Shown: positions 56,807 to 64,000 of the stretch, in pieces
Layout: the number at the start of each line of letters is the position of its first letter
Position numbering within the stretch: the stretch's first letter is position 1
Assembly (NCBI RefSeq): GCF_025558485.1
Contig: NZ_CP102930.1
Span: 1,116,001 to 1,180,000, forward strand
Source: Bdellovibrio bacteriovorus
Lineage (GTDB): Bacteria > Bdellovibrionota > Bdellovibrionia > Bdellovibrionales > Bdellovibrionaceae
Direction: 5' to 3'
DNA: 64,000 nucleotides
Made by a program: the position numbers and the translations under genes
The notes under the pieces: generated by a model
The model's input: the letters and a program-made list of their open reading frames with translations, nothing else
The model's database searches: none
Told to the model about the DNA's origin: nothing

Positions 56807-57979
56807 TTATATTTCGCCTTTGAGGAAGGTCAATTCCTGGAAAATTCGGTTGCTCAACACAAGCCCGTCACGAGTCAGTGACCAATGCCCATTGTCATTC
56901 TGAATCCACGCCTTTTCTTCGAGTTTCGACAGGATTCCTGTGACTTTATTGCAGACATCAACGGGGAATTTGGACTGAAGCTGTTCAATATTGAGTCCGC
57001 GCATCAGACGCATTGAGGTATGACAAAAGTCTGTAAGCGCCTGATGCCTTTCCAGGGTTTCAAACTGGCTTTCCGGCAAATGAACGGCCGGGGAGCTGAA
57101 CTGCTGACCATCGAAAGCCAGAATCTGCTTTTGATAGTCGTTGATGTTGTTGATATTCCAGTACCGCGTGCCCCATGTGGATTCTTTGGAATACGAATGG
57201 GCGCTAAGGCCCAGACCCCAATAGGGTTCGTCCACCCAATACAACAGATTGTGCTGGGATTCATACCCGGGCAGGGCAAAGTTGGAGATCTCGTATTGTT
57301 TAAATCCGGTCTTTGTCAGTTCGTCTGCGATGATGTCGAACATTTCGATTTGTTCTTCGTCAACCGGGCGCCCTTTGGACAACGGATGACCATCAGGCAC
57401 GGTAAGACAGTAGGGGCTGATATGCCGTGCCCCTTGTTCGACGGCAATTTGCACATCCCGACGCAGTCCATCCACGGTTTGTGAAGGCAGAGCAAAAAGA
57501 ATATCGAAGCTGAAATTCAGATTGTGGGCCCGTAAAAGGTCGAGCGTTTCCAGGGTTTGTTTTGCGGAGTGCTCACGATGAACCATCTTCAACAAACGAT
57601 CGTCGAACGTTTGAGCGCCGACACTGAAACGATTCACACCGTTATCAATGTAGGTTTTCAGTTTATCCTCATTCACGGTTGCCGGATTGATTTCAATTGT
57701 GATTTCGGTGTCAGGTCTAGTTGTAAATCCATATCTACCCAGCTCTTTGATAATCGCTACAATGAGATGAGCAGGGATGAGGCTTGGAGTGCCTCCACCA
57801 AAGTAGATGGTATCCAGACTTTGTGGAGTGTAATAGCCGTGCTTCTGACGGATCTCCTTAAACAGGAGTTCCACGTACTGCTCGGGCGGCAAAATCTTGC
57901 TTTGCTCATAGGTGGCAAAGTCACAGTAAGTGCAACGCTGAATGCAGTAGGGAATGTGGATATAGACGCCAAATGCCAT
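56807..57979 (-). CDS. hemW: Heme chaperone HemW (radical SAM, HemN-like)
   Basis: HemW is a radical SAM protein thought to deliver heme. The 390-residue protein has the cluster motif CIQRCTYCDF near the start; the residue after the third cysteine is Asp followed by Phe, the HemW form, whereas true coproporphyrinogen dehydrogenase HemN has a fourth cysteine there. Downstream are FGGGTPSL and VNRFSVGAQTFDD, typical of the family. The start is 16 bases from the divergent M16 peptidase start, leaving almost no room for promoters between them. Confidence 0.9.
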   Translation of the reverse strand: MAFGVYIHIPYCIQRCTYCDFATYEQSKILPPEQYVELLFKEIRQKHGYYTPQSLDTIYFGGGTPSLIPAHLIVAIIKELGRYGFTTRPDTEITIEINPATVNEDKLKTYIDNGVNRFSVGAQTFDDRLLKMVHREHSAKQTLETLDLLRAHNLNFSFDILFALPSQTVDGLRRDVQIAVEQGARHISPYCLTVPDGHPLSKGRPVDEEQIEMFDIIADELTKTGFKQYEISNFALPGYESQHNLLYWVDEPYWGLGLSAHSYSKESTWGTRYWNINNINDYQKQILAFDGQQFSSPAVHLPESQFETLERHQALTDFCHTSMRLMRGLNIEQLQSKFPVDVCNKVTGILSKLEEKAWIQNDNGHWSLTRDGLVLSNRIFQELTFLKGEI

Positions 57980-57995
57980 GGGAGTTATGTAGAGT

Positions 57996-60602
57996 ATGTC
58001 TAAGAAATTTCAACTAAAAAACGGTCTGAAGGTCCTTTTCCTGGAAAGTCATAAATCTCCAGTGGTCTCAGTGCAAATGTGGGTGAAAACAGGCTCTGCC
58101 GATGAAAAAAAAGGCGAAGAGGGGATTTCTCACTTTATCGAGCATCTGGTCTTTAAGGGCACCCGCAAATACAAGGTGGGCGAGATCGCCGCCACGGTGG
58201 AAGGCTCCGGCGGAGAGCTGAATGCCTATACCTCTTTTGACCAGACGGTGTTTTATGTAACCATTTCCCAGCAGTTCTCGGATGTGGCGCTGGACGTGAT
58301 CAGTGAAATGATGGGTTATCCGACCTTTGATCCGCAGGAAATCGACAACGAACGCGAAGTCGTTATCGAAGAAATCAAACGCGGACAGGATAGCCCCGGT
58401 CGCCGAGCCAGCCAGTTGCTGTTCACCAATGTCTTCCAGAAAAGCCCCTACGGAATTCCGGTGATCGGTTACGACAAAGTCGTTAAGAAAGTTTCTGCTA
58501 AAACAATCCGTGAATTCTATCAGTCCCGTTATGTGCCTTCCAATATGTTCCTGGTGGTATCCGGTGACTTTGATTCCAAAGACATGAAAAATCGCGTGCA
58601 GAAAATGTTCGGGGGCTTTGAGCCCTTCAAGCTGCGCAAAGTTGCACGCAAAAAAGAACCGGCACAAAAAAATATCCGCATTAAAGTGGAACAGGCCAAA
58701 TTTGAACAGACCACCGCTTACCTGACCTGGCGTATCCCGAACGTCAAACACAAGGACATTGCTGCGCTGGAAGTGATGTCGGCGATTCTGGGGCAAGGGG
58801 ACTCCTGTCGTCTGATGCAGACCTTGCGTATTAAAGAACCGCTGACAAATTCTGTGGGCTCTTTTGCGTATTCCATGCAGGATGATGGCCTGTTTGCCGT
58901 TTCCTTGGGGTTGGAGAAAGAGAATCTGACCCGCGCACTGGCCGCTTTGATTCCCGAGCTGGTGCGTATGGTGAGCGAACCACCATCAGTGGCTGAAATG
59001 CAAAAAGCCATGACCAACTTTGCCAGCCACGAAGTCTATTCGATGGAAACCGTGGATAACATTGCCCGCAAGGCCGGAAGCAATGAGTTCTATTATGGTG
59101 ACCATGACTACTACAAAAAATACATGAAGCAGGTCTATGCCCTGAAGCCGGAAGATATTCTGAAAATTGCCAGAAAATATCTGAAGGCGGAAACCTTTGG
59201 TCTGTCGATGATGACCAATATGGGTAAAAAGAATGCCGAGCGCATTCTGAAAGCCTTTGCCAAAGATTTGAAAAAAGCCCTGAAAGAATCCAAAATCAGC
59301 AAGCAAAAGCCTGCGAAGTTTGTGGCTAAGAAATTCAATATCAATGTGGGAGCTGGTGGCAAGGCGCCGAAAACAGAACGCATTGTTTTGGATTCCGGAG
59401 CGACGCTTTTGATTCGCGAACAAAGTGACACGCCTTATGTGGCGATGAAAGCCGCCTTCCTGGGCGGGGCGCGTGTAGAGGAAGAGGGTCAGAATGGTTT
59501 GACGGAGCTCTTTGCCCGCAATTGGCTGTCGGGTTCTAAAAACTTCTCTGAAGACGACATCAATCTGCGCGTGGATGAACTGGCGGCAGGTATTGGTGCC
59601 TTTGGCGGCAGAAACTCGGCGGGTCTTTCCATGGACTATCTGTCACCGTTTGAAGACAAGATGCTGGAAATCTATGCGGACTCATTGTTGGCACCGCAGT
59701 TCCCGGAAATTATTCTGGAACGCGAAAAAGTGGTTCTGAAAAATCAGATCAAAGCCCGCAACGACAACCCGGCGCAGCTGTGTATTCTTGCCTTTATGCA
59801 GGAAATCTTTAAGGGTCATCCCTACGCCCGCGATCTGGTGGGAAGTGAGGCCAGCGTCAACGCCGTGACGGCAGAATCCTTGCGTGGATATTATAACAAA
59901 ATTGCCAATGCCAAGAACCTGACTTTTGCGGTTGTCGGCGATGTGGATACAAAAAAATGGGTGAAGACGCTCAATCAGATCACCAAAGAACTTCCCAAAG
60001 GGGAGCGTGTAAAAAATCATTTTGCCGCACCGGTGATCAAGGATTCCAAACATCTTTATCGCGAGCTCAAAAAAGAACAGAGCCATATCATTGTGGGTTA
60101 CCAAGGGCTGACACTTTCAAGTCCCGAACGTTATACAATGGAAATCATTCAGTCGGTCTTAAGTGGTCAGGGTGGAAGACTGTTCCTGGAACTTCGCGAT
60201 AAAAATTCTTTGGCTTATTCGGTGTCGCCTATGCACATGGAAGGCATTGAGTGTGGATATTTCGGTGGATATATTGGATGTTCCCCGGAAAAAGCTGAAA
60301 AAGCCATCCAGATGCTGAAAGAGGAATTTAGCAAGCTGGCCACGACGCTGGTTCCTGCGGATGAGCTGGTGCGTGCGCAGAGATATCTGATTGGTCGCCA
60401 CGACATTGAACTTCAGCGCAAAGGTACTATTGGCAACGCCATCCTGTTCGATGATATTTACGGTCTGGATTATCGTGAAAGTCTGGATGTCGCGGGTAAG
60501 TATTTTGCGGTGACTGCCGAAGATGTGCAGAAGCTGGCGCAGAAAATCTTCTCTCAACCAACGGTGACAAGTTTGGTTGGTCCAAGAGACGTTGAAAAAT
60601 AA
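57996..60602 (+). CDS. M16-family zinc peptidase, two tandem domains
   Basis: The 868-residue protein is two M16 units fused head to tail. The first has the inverted zinc motif HFIEH (46-50) and the downstream NEREVVIEEI, so it is catalytic. The second unit (from about residue 465) matches the fold, but the motif position reads NGLTELFARN without histidines, so it is an inactive partner domain, as in the PqqL and mitochondrial peptidase pattern. No clear signal peptide is visible. The ATG has GGAG 12 bases upstream. It is convergent with the HEYGH metallopeptidase, six bases away. Confidence 0.92.
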   Translation: MSKKFQLKNGLKVLFLESHKSPVVSVQMWVKTGSADEKKGEEGISHFIEHLVFKGTRKYKVGEIAATVEGSGGELNAYTSFDQTVFYVTISQQFSDVALDVISEMMGYPTFDPQEIDNEREVVIEEIKRGQDSPGRRASQLLFTNVFQKSPYGIPVIGYDKVVKKVSAKTIREFYQSRYVPSNMFLVVSGDFDSKDMKNRVQKMFGGFEPFKLRKVARKKEPAQKNIRIKVEQAKFEQTTAYLTWRIPNVKHKDIAALEVMSAILGQGDSCRLMQTLRIKEPLTNSVGSFAYSMQDDGLFAVSLGLEKENLTRALAALIPELVRMVSEPPSVAEMQKAMTNFASHEVYSMETVDNIARKAGSNEFYYGDHDYYKKYMKQVYALKPEDILKIARKYLKAETFGLSMMTNMGKKNAERILKAFAKDLKKALKESKISKQKPAKFVAKKFNINVGAGGKAPKTERIVLDSGATLLIREQSDTPYVAMKAAFLGGARVEEEGQNGLTELFARNWLSGSKNFSEDDINLRVDELAAGIGAFGGRNSAGLSMDYLSPFEDKMLEIYADSLLAPQFPEIILEREKVVLKNQIKARNDNPAQLCILAFMQEIFKGHPYARDLVGSEASVNAVTAESLRGYYNKIANAKNLTFAVVGDVDTKKWVKTLNQITKELPKGERVKNHFAAPVIKDSKHLYRELKKEQSHIIVGYQGLTLSSPERYTMEIIQSVLSGQGGRLFLELRDKNSLAYSVSPMHMEGIECGYFGGYIGCSPEKAEKAIQMLKEEFSKLATTLVPADELVRAQRYLIGRHDIELQRKGTIGNAILFDDIYGLDYRESLDVAGKYFAVTAEDVQKLAQKIFSQPTVTSLVGPRDVEK

Positions 60603-60607
60603 GTTTT

Positions 60608-61549
60608 CTAATCGAGGGCCTTTTGCAGGTCCTCGATCAGTCTTTGATTTATCACTTCAATATTATCAAATCCGCTGCGGCCAAGTTCCTGCGGGTTGCC
60701 GGATTCAAGTATCTGCATATAGTGCTTTTCCAGTACTTCATAAACAGCGGGAATCAGATTTCTTTGATAGTTTTCACTTTTGATATGATTGCGCGCAAGC
60801 TTCCAGATTTCCCAACGGGCAGGCAGAAGGGCGAAGTAAATGTCCCCCTCTTCGATCACGCGCTGCTGGTATGCATTTTTCCAAAGACGGCGGGCTTCGC
60901 CGTGGCGGCCGTCGGAAAAATCTCTTAACAGCAATTCTGAAATCTTGTCATAGCTTTCGCGGGAATCACGAAGAACATTGTGCAGGGCCTTGGGGTCTTT
61001 AGTGGCTGCCAAGGTCACGACATCGGCAAACAGTTCGTGAAATGCGCCCCTCAGATTCCAGTACGGTGTGAGTTTGTGAGAGGAAAGGTCCATGAGTTCG
61101 GAACTTTTTTCCAGGGCTGAAAAATCAGCAAAAAGTTTTTGGAAGCTTTTGTTTCGCAGAAGCATATTGGTTTCAAAAACAGCATGGCCATATTCATGGA
61201 TCAGGGTTGTGAAATTGTGCGCGGGGTGTTTGGCGCCCATGCGCGCTGGGCGCAGGCCGACAGAAATGCGGAAGGTGGTCGGATCAAAAACAGAGAAGAT
61301 AAAAATATTGTCCACGCTGACAACGCTGCTGGTGGCGGGGGACAGGGGCCCCAGAAGTCCATCGACGTGCTCGAGGATTTTGGCATATTCAGTGGCCTTC
61401 GGCCCGTGCTGGGCGGAGGGTTTGATTTCCACGCGCCCATGAGCGCCATATTCCATGGAAAACACAGGTCCGCACAGAATGGCGACCGCCTGAATGGGCG
61501 CAAAAATGCCTGCCAGTGCCAATACTTTTTTCAGCCAGCTCCAATACAC
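60608..61549 (-). CDS. Membrane-anchored or secreted gluzincin-type metallopeptidase, unknown family
   Basis: The 313-residue protein starts with a hydrophobic stretch (VLALAGIFAPIQAVAIL) that could be a signal or an anchor. It carries HEYGH at residues 118-122 and, 50 residues later, FHELFAD with Glu172, the spacing and context of a gluzincin zinc site. The rest is mostly helical with no recognisable domain. It would act outside the cytoplasm on peptides or proteins. The substrate is unknown. Its stop lies six bases from that of the M16 gene. Confidence 0.75.
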   Translation of the reverse strand: MYWSWLKKVLALAGIFAPIQAVAILCGPVFSMEYGAHGRVEIKPSAQHGPKATEYAKILEHVDGLLGPLSPATSSVVSVDNIFIFSVFDPTTFRISVGLRPARMGAKHPAHNFTTLIHEYGHAVFETNMLLRNKSFQKLFADFSALEKSSELMDLSSHKLTPYWNLRGAFHELFADVVTLAATKDPKALHNVLRDSRESYDKISELLLRDFSDGRHGEARRLWKNAYQQRVIEEGDIYFALLPARWEIWKLARNHIKSENYQRNLIPAVYEVLEKHYMQILESGNPQELGRSGFDNIEVINQRLIEDLQKALD

Positions 61550-61689
61550 GCGAACTCTCCATGAAAATTCTTCTGCCGTTAGGTAAATGCAAAGCGGACG
61601 CCTTTCTTTGCGTCTCAGTATGAGACTTTTGACCAGCTTTCATAAAAACAACTAACCGGAAGCCAACTGAAATTTGTTAGACTATAAGT

Positions 61690-62328
61690 ATGCGGGAAAA
61701 GCGTTCGACGACCTCGACAGTTGAGCTTTTTGTAAGCCCCGAGGGCTACTTTCAGGAACTTGTTCAGAAGGGACTATCCCAACGCAAGGTTCAGACGTAT
61801 CCTTTGGTTGAAACCTATCTTGTAAATTTGTTGCAGCACTATCTGGATGCGCGCAATCTTTTTGATCCCGGCTATGCGACCGAGGGTGGTCAGAAAAATC
61901 CAACGACTTTGGCGGAAATGTATCTGACGGCACAAAATGCTGACAGTGTGGTGCGTGCGGAAATGCTGAGAAAACTCGGAGACCGAACCCTGTATATCAG
62001 TGGCTTTTTCGGGGACTCCCTGTCGCGCAAGATTGTGGATGTGGATTACTATGCGGAAATCGGCGGAGCTGCCTATGCATCATTGGCCCATTGCACCCGC
62101 GAGGACACTCTGGCCCGGGTGTATGGAGTGTTCTCCGAGCGGTTTTTGGAGTTCGTGGATGTCCTGACCTACATCAGCCATCATTCCTTTGTGAAAAGCG
62201 ATGAGAGCATTCTGAGGCTCTATGAGCGTTATATGCGCACAGGCTCGGAGCTGGCTCGCGAGAAGCTGGTGGAAATGGGTGTTTTGACTCTTCCTCAGGA
62301 TCAAGTAAAGCTTGGCAAGCAGAGCTGA
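61690..62328 (+). CDS. Conserved-looking protein of unknown function upstream of tatBC
   Basis: The 212-residue protein is soluble in appearance and mainly helical, with no signal peptide or membrane span. It contains ADSVVRAEMLRKLGDRTLYISGFF and HCTREDTLARVYGVFSERFLEFVDVLTYISHHS. I do not recognise its family. The ATG at 61690 has no ribosome binding site; TATAAG lies just upstream. The reading is coding by codon pattern and length. tatB starts 18 bases after its stop, so it may share a transcript with the Tat genes. Confidence 0.75.
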   Translation: MREKRSTTSTVELFVSPEGYFQELVQKGLSQRKVQTYPLVETYLVNLLQHYLDARNLFDPGYATEGGQKNPTTLAEMYLTAQNADSVVRAEMLRKLGDRTLYISGFFGDSLSRKIVDVDYYAEIGGAAYASLAHCTREDTLARVYGVFSERFLEFVDVLTYISHHSFVKSDESILRLYERYMRTGSELAREKLVEMGVLTLPQDQVKLGKQS

Positions 62329-62346
62329 TTCCACTATTCTGGCGCC

Positions 62347-62682
62347 ATGTTTGGCCTAGGTATGTCTGAAATTATCTTTCTTGCGGTTCTTGCCCTGATT
62401 GTGATCGGGCCCAAGGAACTTCCCGAGCTTGCAAGAACATTGGGTCGTTTTCTGAACGAACTCAAGCGCAGCACCAATGTTTTGGGTGATGAACTGAAAC
62501 AACAGGTGCGTATGGATAAATTCGACCTTAATCAGACCATCCGCAATCCTAATCACAACAACAATTCTGCACCACAAGACACGGCGACTCCTGCTTCTGA
62601 TGCTGCCACAACAGCTGAAAATCCGGAGCAATTGGAATTTCCGCAGGCTGATGCCAAGTCCGAAGAGCAAAAAGACCAATGA
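62347..62682 (+). CDS. tatB: Sec-independent protein translocase subunit TatB (TatA/B type)
   Basis: The 111-residue protein has one N-terminal membrane helix (MSEIIFLAVLALIVIG), then the GPKELPELARTLGRFLNELKR amphipathic helix and a disordered acidic tail. The N-terminal glutamate in the membrane helix and the GP...LP pattern favour TatB over TatA, which usually has FG at this hinge. It overlaps the ATG of tatC by 4 bases. No tatA is seen in the window. Tat exports folded proteins with twin-arginine signals. Confidence 0.8.
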   Translation: MFGLGMSEIIFLAVLALIVIGPKELPELARTLGRFLNELKRSTNVLGDELKQQVRMDKFDLNQTIRNPNHNNNSAPQDTATPASDAATTAENPEQLEFPQADAKSEEQKDQ

Positions 62683-63440
62683 AGCGCGAAGAACTCGACT
62701 CCAAAGCCCAGTCCTTGTACGAGCATCTTGCTGATCTAAGAAAGATGCTGATCAATTGTGTCTGGATTCTGTTGATCGCCACGGGCATTTGCTATGGCTT
62801 CAGTGAAAAGATCTTTGATTTTGTCCGAGAGCCGATTCGCCCTTATCTGCCGGGTGGTGGTTTGATCTACACCGGTCCTCTGGATAAATTCATTGCGCAC
62901 TTAAAGCTGGCTTTTGTCTGCGGTATTTTGCTGTCCTGTCCGTTCTGGCTTTATCAGATTTGGAAATTTATAGCTCCCGGTCTTTATGCGAAAGAGCGTA
63001 AATATACGATGGGCTTTATCATCTCCGGAACCGGCTTGTTTGTTCTGGGTGCGGCGTTTTCTTATTGGATCGCTTTGCCGATGGCCTTTCAGTTCCTGAT
63101 GACTTTCGGTGGTGACATCGACAAGCCCATGATTTCCATTGATCAGTACATGGGCTTCTTTACTCAGATGTGTCTGATGTTCGGGGTGGCCTTTGAGCTG
63201 CCATTGGTGATCATCGTTCTTGGTATGATGGGAGTTGTCAGTCAGGCCTTCCTGCGCAAGAATCGCCGTTATGCCATTATGACAATCGCAGTGATTGCAG
63301 CTGTGATCACTCCTCCGGATCTGCTGAGCATGGTGATGATGCTGACGCCGATGTGGCTTTTGTTTGAAGCCGCAGTTCTGATTGTTGGAGTCTTTGAAAA
63401 GAAGCGCGAAGAAGCTTACGCCATCAACGAACGCGAATAG
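62679..63440 (+). CDS. tatC: Sec-independent protein translocase subunit TatC
   Basis: TatC is the signal-peptide receptor of the twin-arginine translocase. The 253-residue protein has six predicted helices and family features: EHLADLRKMLINCVW at the N-terminus, PLDKFIAHLKLAFVCGILLSCPFWLYQIWKFIAPGLYAKER (with the conserved glutamate) and FGVAFELPLVIIVLG. It follows tatB with a four-base overlap (ATGA). Confidence 0.96.
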   Translation: MKREELDSKAQSLYEHLADLRKMLINCVWILLIATGICYGFSEKIFDFVREPIRPYLPGGGLIYTGPLDKFIAHLKLAFVCGILLSCPFWLYQIWKFIAPGLYAKERKYTMGFIISGTGLFVLGAAFSYWIALPMAFQFLMTFGGDIDKPMISIDQYMGFFTQMCLMFGVAFELPLVIIVLGMMGVVSQAFLRKNRRYAIMTIAVIAAVITPPDLLSMVMMLTPMWLLFEAAVLIVGVFEKKREEAYAINERE

Positions 63441-63574
63441 TTTCTATTCGTTCCCAAACACAACCTTTAGATCTTTAGGCTAGTATTTGAAGTCCTCTCA
63501 TATCTTTTGCGGATGTTCCACTATATTCTGCAAACATCGATACATAAAAAATCGGAACTTATTTGGGAGGAACT
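63441..63574. other. Intergenic region after tatC, nothing distinct
   Basis: I see no convincing terminator or promoter in these 134 bases; a loose CTTTAGATCTTTAG palindrome near 63465 and TATATT near 63520 are weak. A GGGAGG ribosome binding site for the next gene lies at the end. Confidence 0.6.
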
Positions 63575-64000
63575 ATGAAGTATCTTGTGCTTCTTTGTGG
63601 GATGGGACTGGCTTTATCTGCGCAGGCAGCGACGGACATGGATAAGGCGATAAAACAATATGCCTGCGCCAATCAGATCAACCATGCGACGATGGATATG
63701 GGTTATGGAATGGACCCGGATGGAGTGGCATTCTCTATCGACAACGATGGAAAAACTCAGGTGGTGGATCAGAATAAAATCGTTTCCCGCAGCACAAAAG
63801 ATGGTGTTGAGGCGATCACTTATAAAGCCAAGGTGATGACCGCCTTCAAAGACGGCAAGCCTGTTTATGAAACGGAAAGAAGAACCATCTATATCAAGCG
63901 TGACTCTGCCGGACGAGTGGTGTCCGTGAACAAAGACATGAATCTGAAAATGCAGATCATGAATCGTGACAAGTTCAGAAAGTCAGAATTTGGCAAAGAG
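63575..64000 (+). CDS. Secreted protein of unknown function, 5' part (runs off window)
   Basis: An open frame of 142 codons reaches the right edge. It starts MKYLVLLCGMGLALSAQA, a signal peptide with a clear AQA cleavage site, followed by a soluble region rich in Lys and Asp (YKAKVMTAFKDGKPVYETERR). It has GGGAGG before the ATG at 63575. The family is not recognised. Only the first part is visible. Confidence 0.75.
   Translation, partial: MKYLVLLCGMGLALSAQAATDMDKAIKQYACANQINHATMDMGYGMDPDGVAFSIDNDGKTQVVDQNKIVSRSTKDGVEAITYKAKVMTAFKDGKPVYETERRTIYIKRDSAGRVVSVNKDMNLKMQIMNRDKFRKSEFGKE

Noticed and set aside
60618..60645. Inverted repeat ATCGAGG/CCTCGAT near the 3' end of the HEYGH peptidase gene
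   Set aside because: Lies in coding sequence, has a 13-base loop and lacks a T-run, so not called as a terminator.

Overview
The window reads as the origin-proximal part of a chromosome from a predatory bacterium of the genus Bdellovibrio, probably B. bacteriovorus or a close relative. This is inferred from gene order and protein character: gyrB-gyrA downstream of dnaN-recF, a split ATP synthase, parAB followed by a bactofilin, and many exported lipoproteins and hydrolases. No database search was possible. Coding density is very high, no gene-free stretch exceeds 300 bases, and I see no rRNA, tRNA, CRISPR array, insertion sequence or prophage.

Left arm (1-11.0 kb, all minus strand): dnaA, then a candidate oriC (about 9.4-9.65 kb, with DnaA boxes, an AT-rich stretch and five tandem TAG triplets), dnaN, recF, gyrB, gyrA, a TPR lipoprotein, atpZ, atpI, atpB and the start of atpE. 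Many neighbours overlap by 1-11 bases. Right arm (11.2-26.9 kb, mostly plus strand): rpmH, rnpA, yidD, yidC, jag/khpB, mnmE, mnmG and rsmG; then two perfect parS sites around a small lipoprotein gene, parA, parB and a bactofilin; then the rest of the ATP synthase (b', b, delta, alpha, gamma, beta, epsilon) up to a bidirectional terminator.

26.9-34.4 kb holds an exported GH3 N-acetylhexosaminidase, an outer-membrane barrel protein, a seven-repeat RCC1-like lipoprotein and mfd. 34.5-41.9 kb is a nuo operon holding exactly the seven membrane-arm subunits of complex I (A, H, J, K, L, M, N). 42.0-45.7 kb is a MoxR-DUF58-transglutaminase operon. 45.7-49.9 kb, on the minus strand, carries a very large pseudopilin-like protein, a small prepilin-like protein that may be frameshifted, and a patatin-like phospholipase.

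50.0-58.0 kb is a minus-strand run dominated by protein quality control: hemW, grpE, a zinc-finger-less DnaJ, an LpoA-like lipoprotein, two DksA/TraR-type proteins (one stripped of its zinc cysteines) and lon. 58.0-64 kb has a two-domain M16 peptidase, a HEYGH metallopeptidase of unknown family, an unknown protein, tatB-tatC, and the start of a secreted protein.

The strongest points for a second look are the oriC layout, the parS/bactofilin locus, the clean partition of both complex I and ATP synthase genes, alanine at the quinolone-contact position of GyrA, the degenerate DksA paralogue and the pseudopilin cluster.
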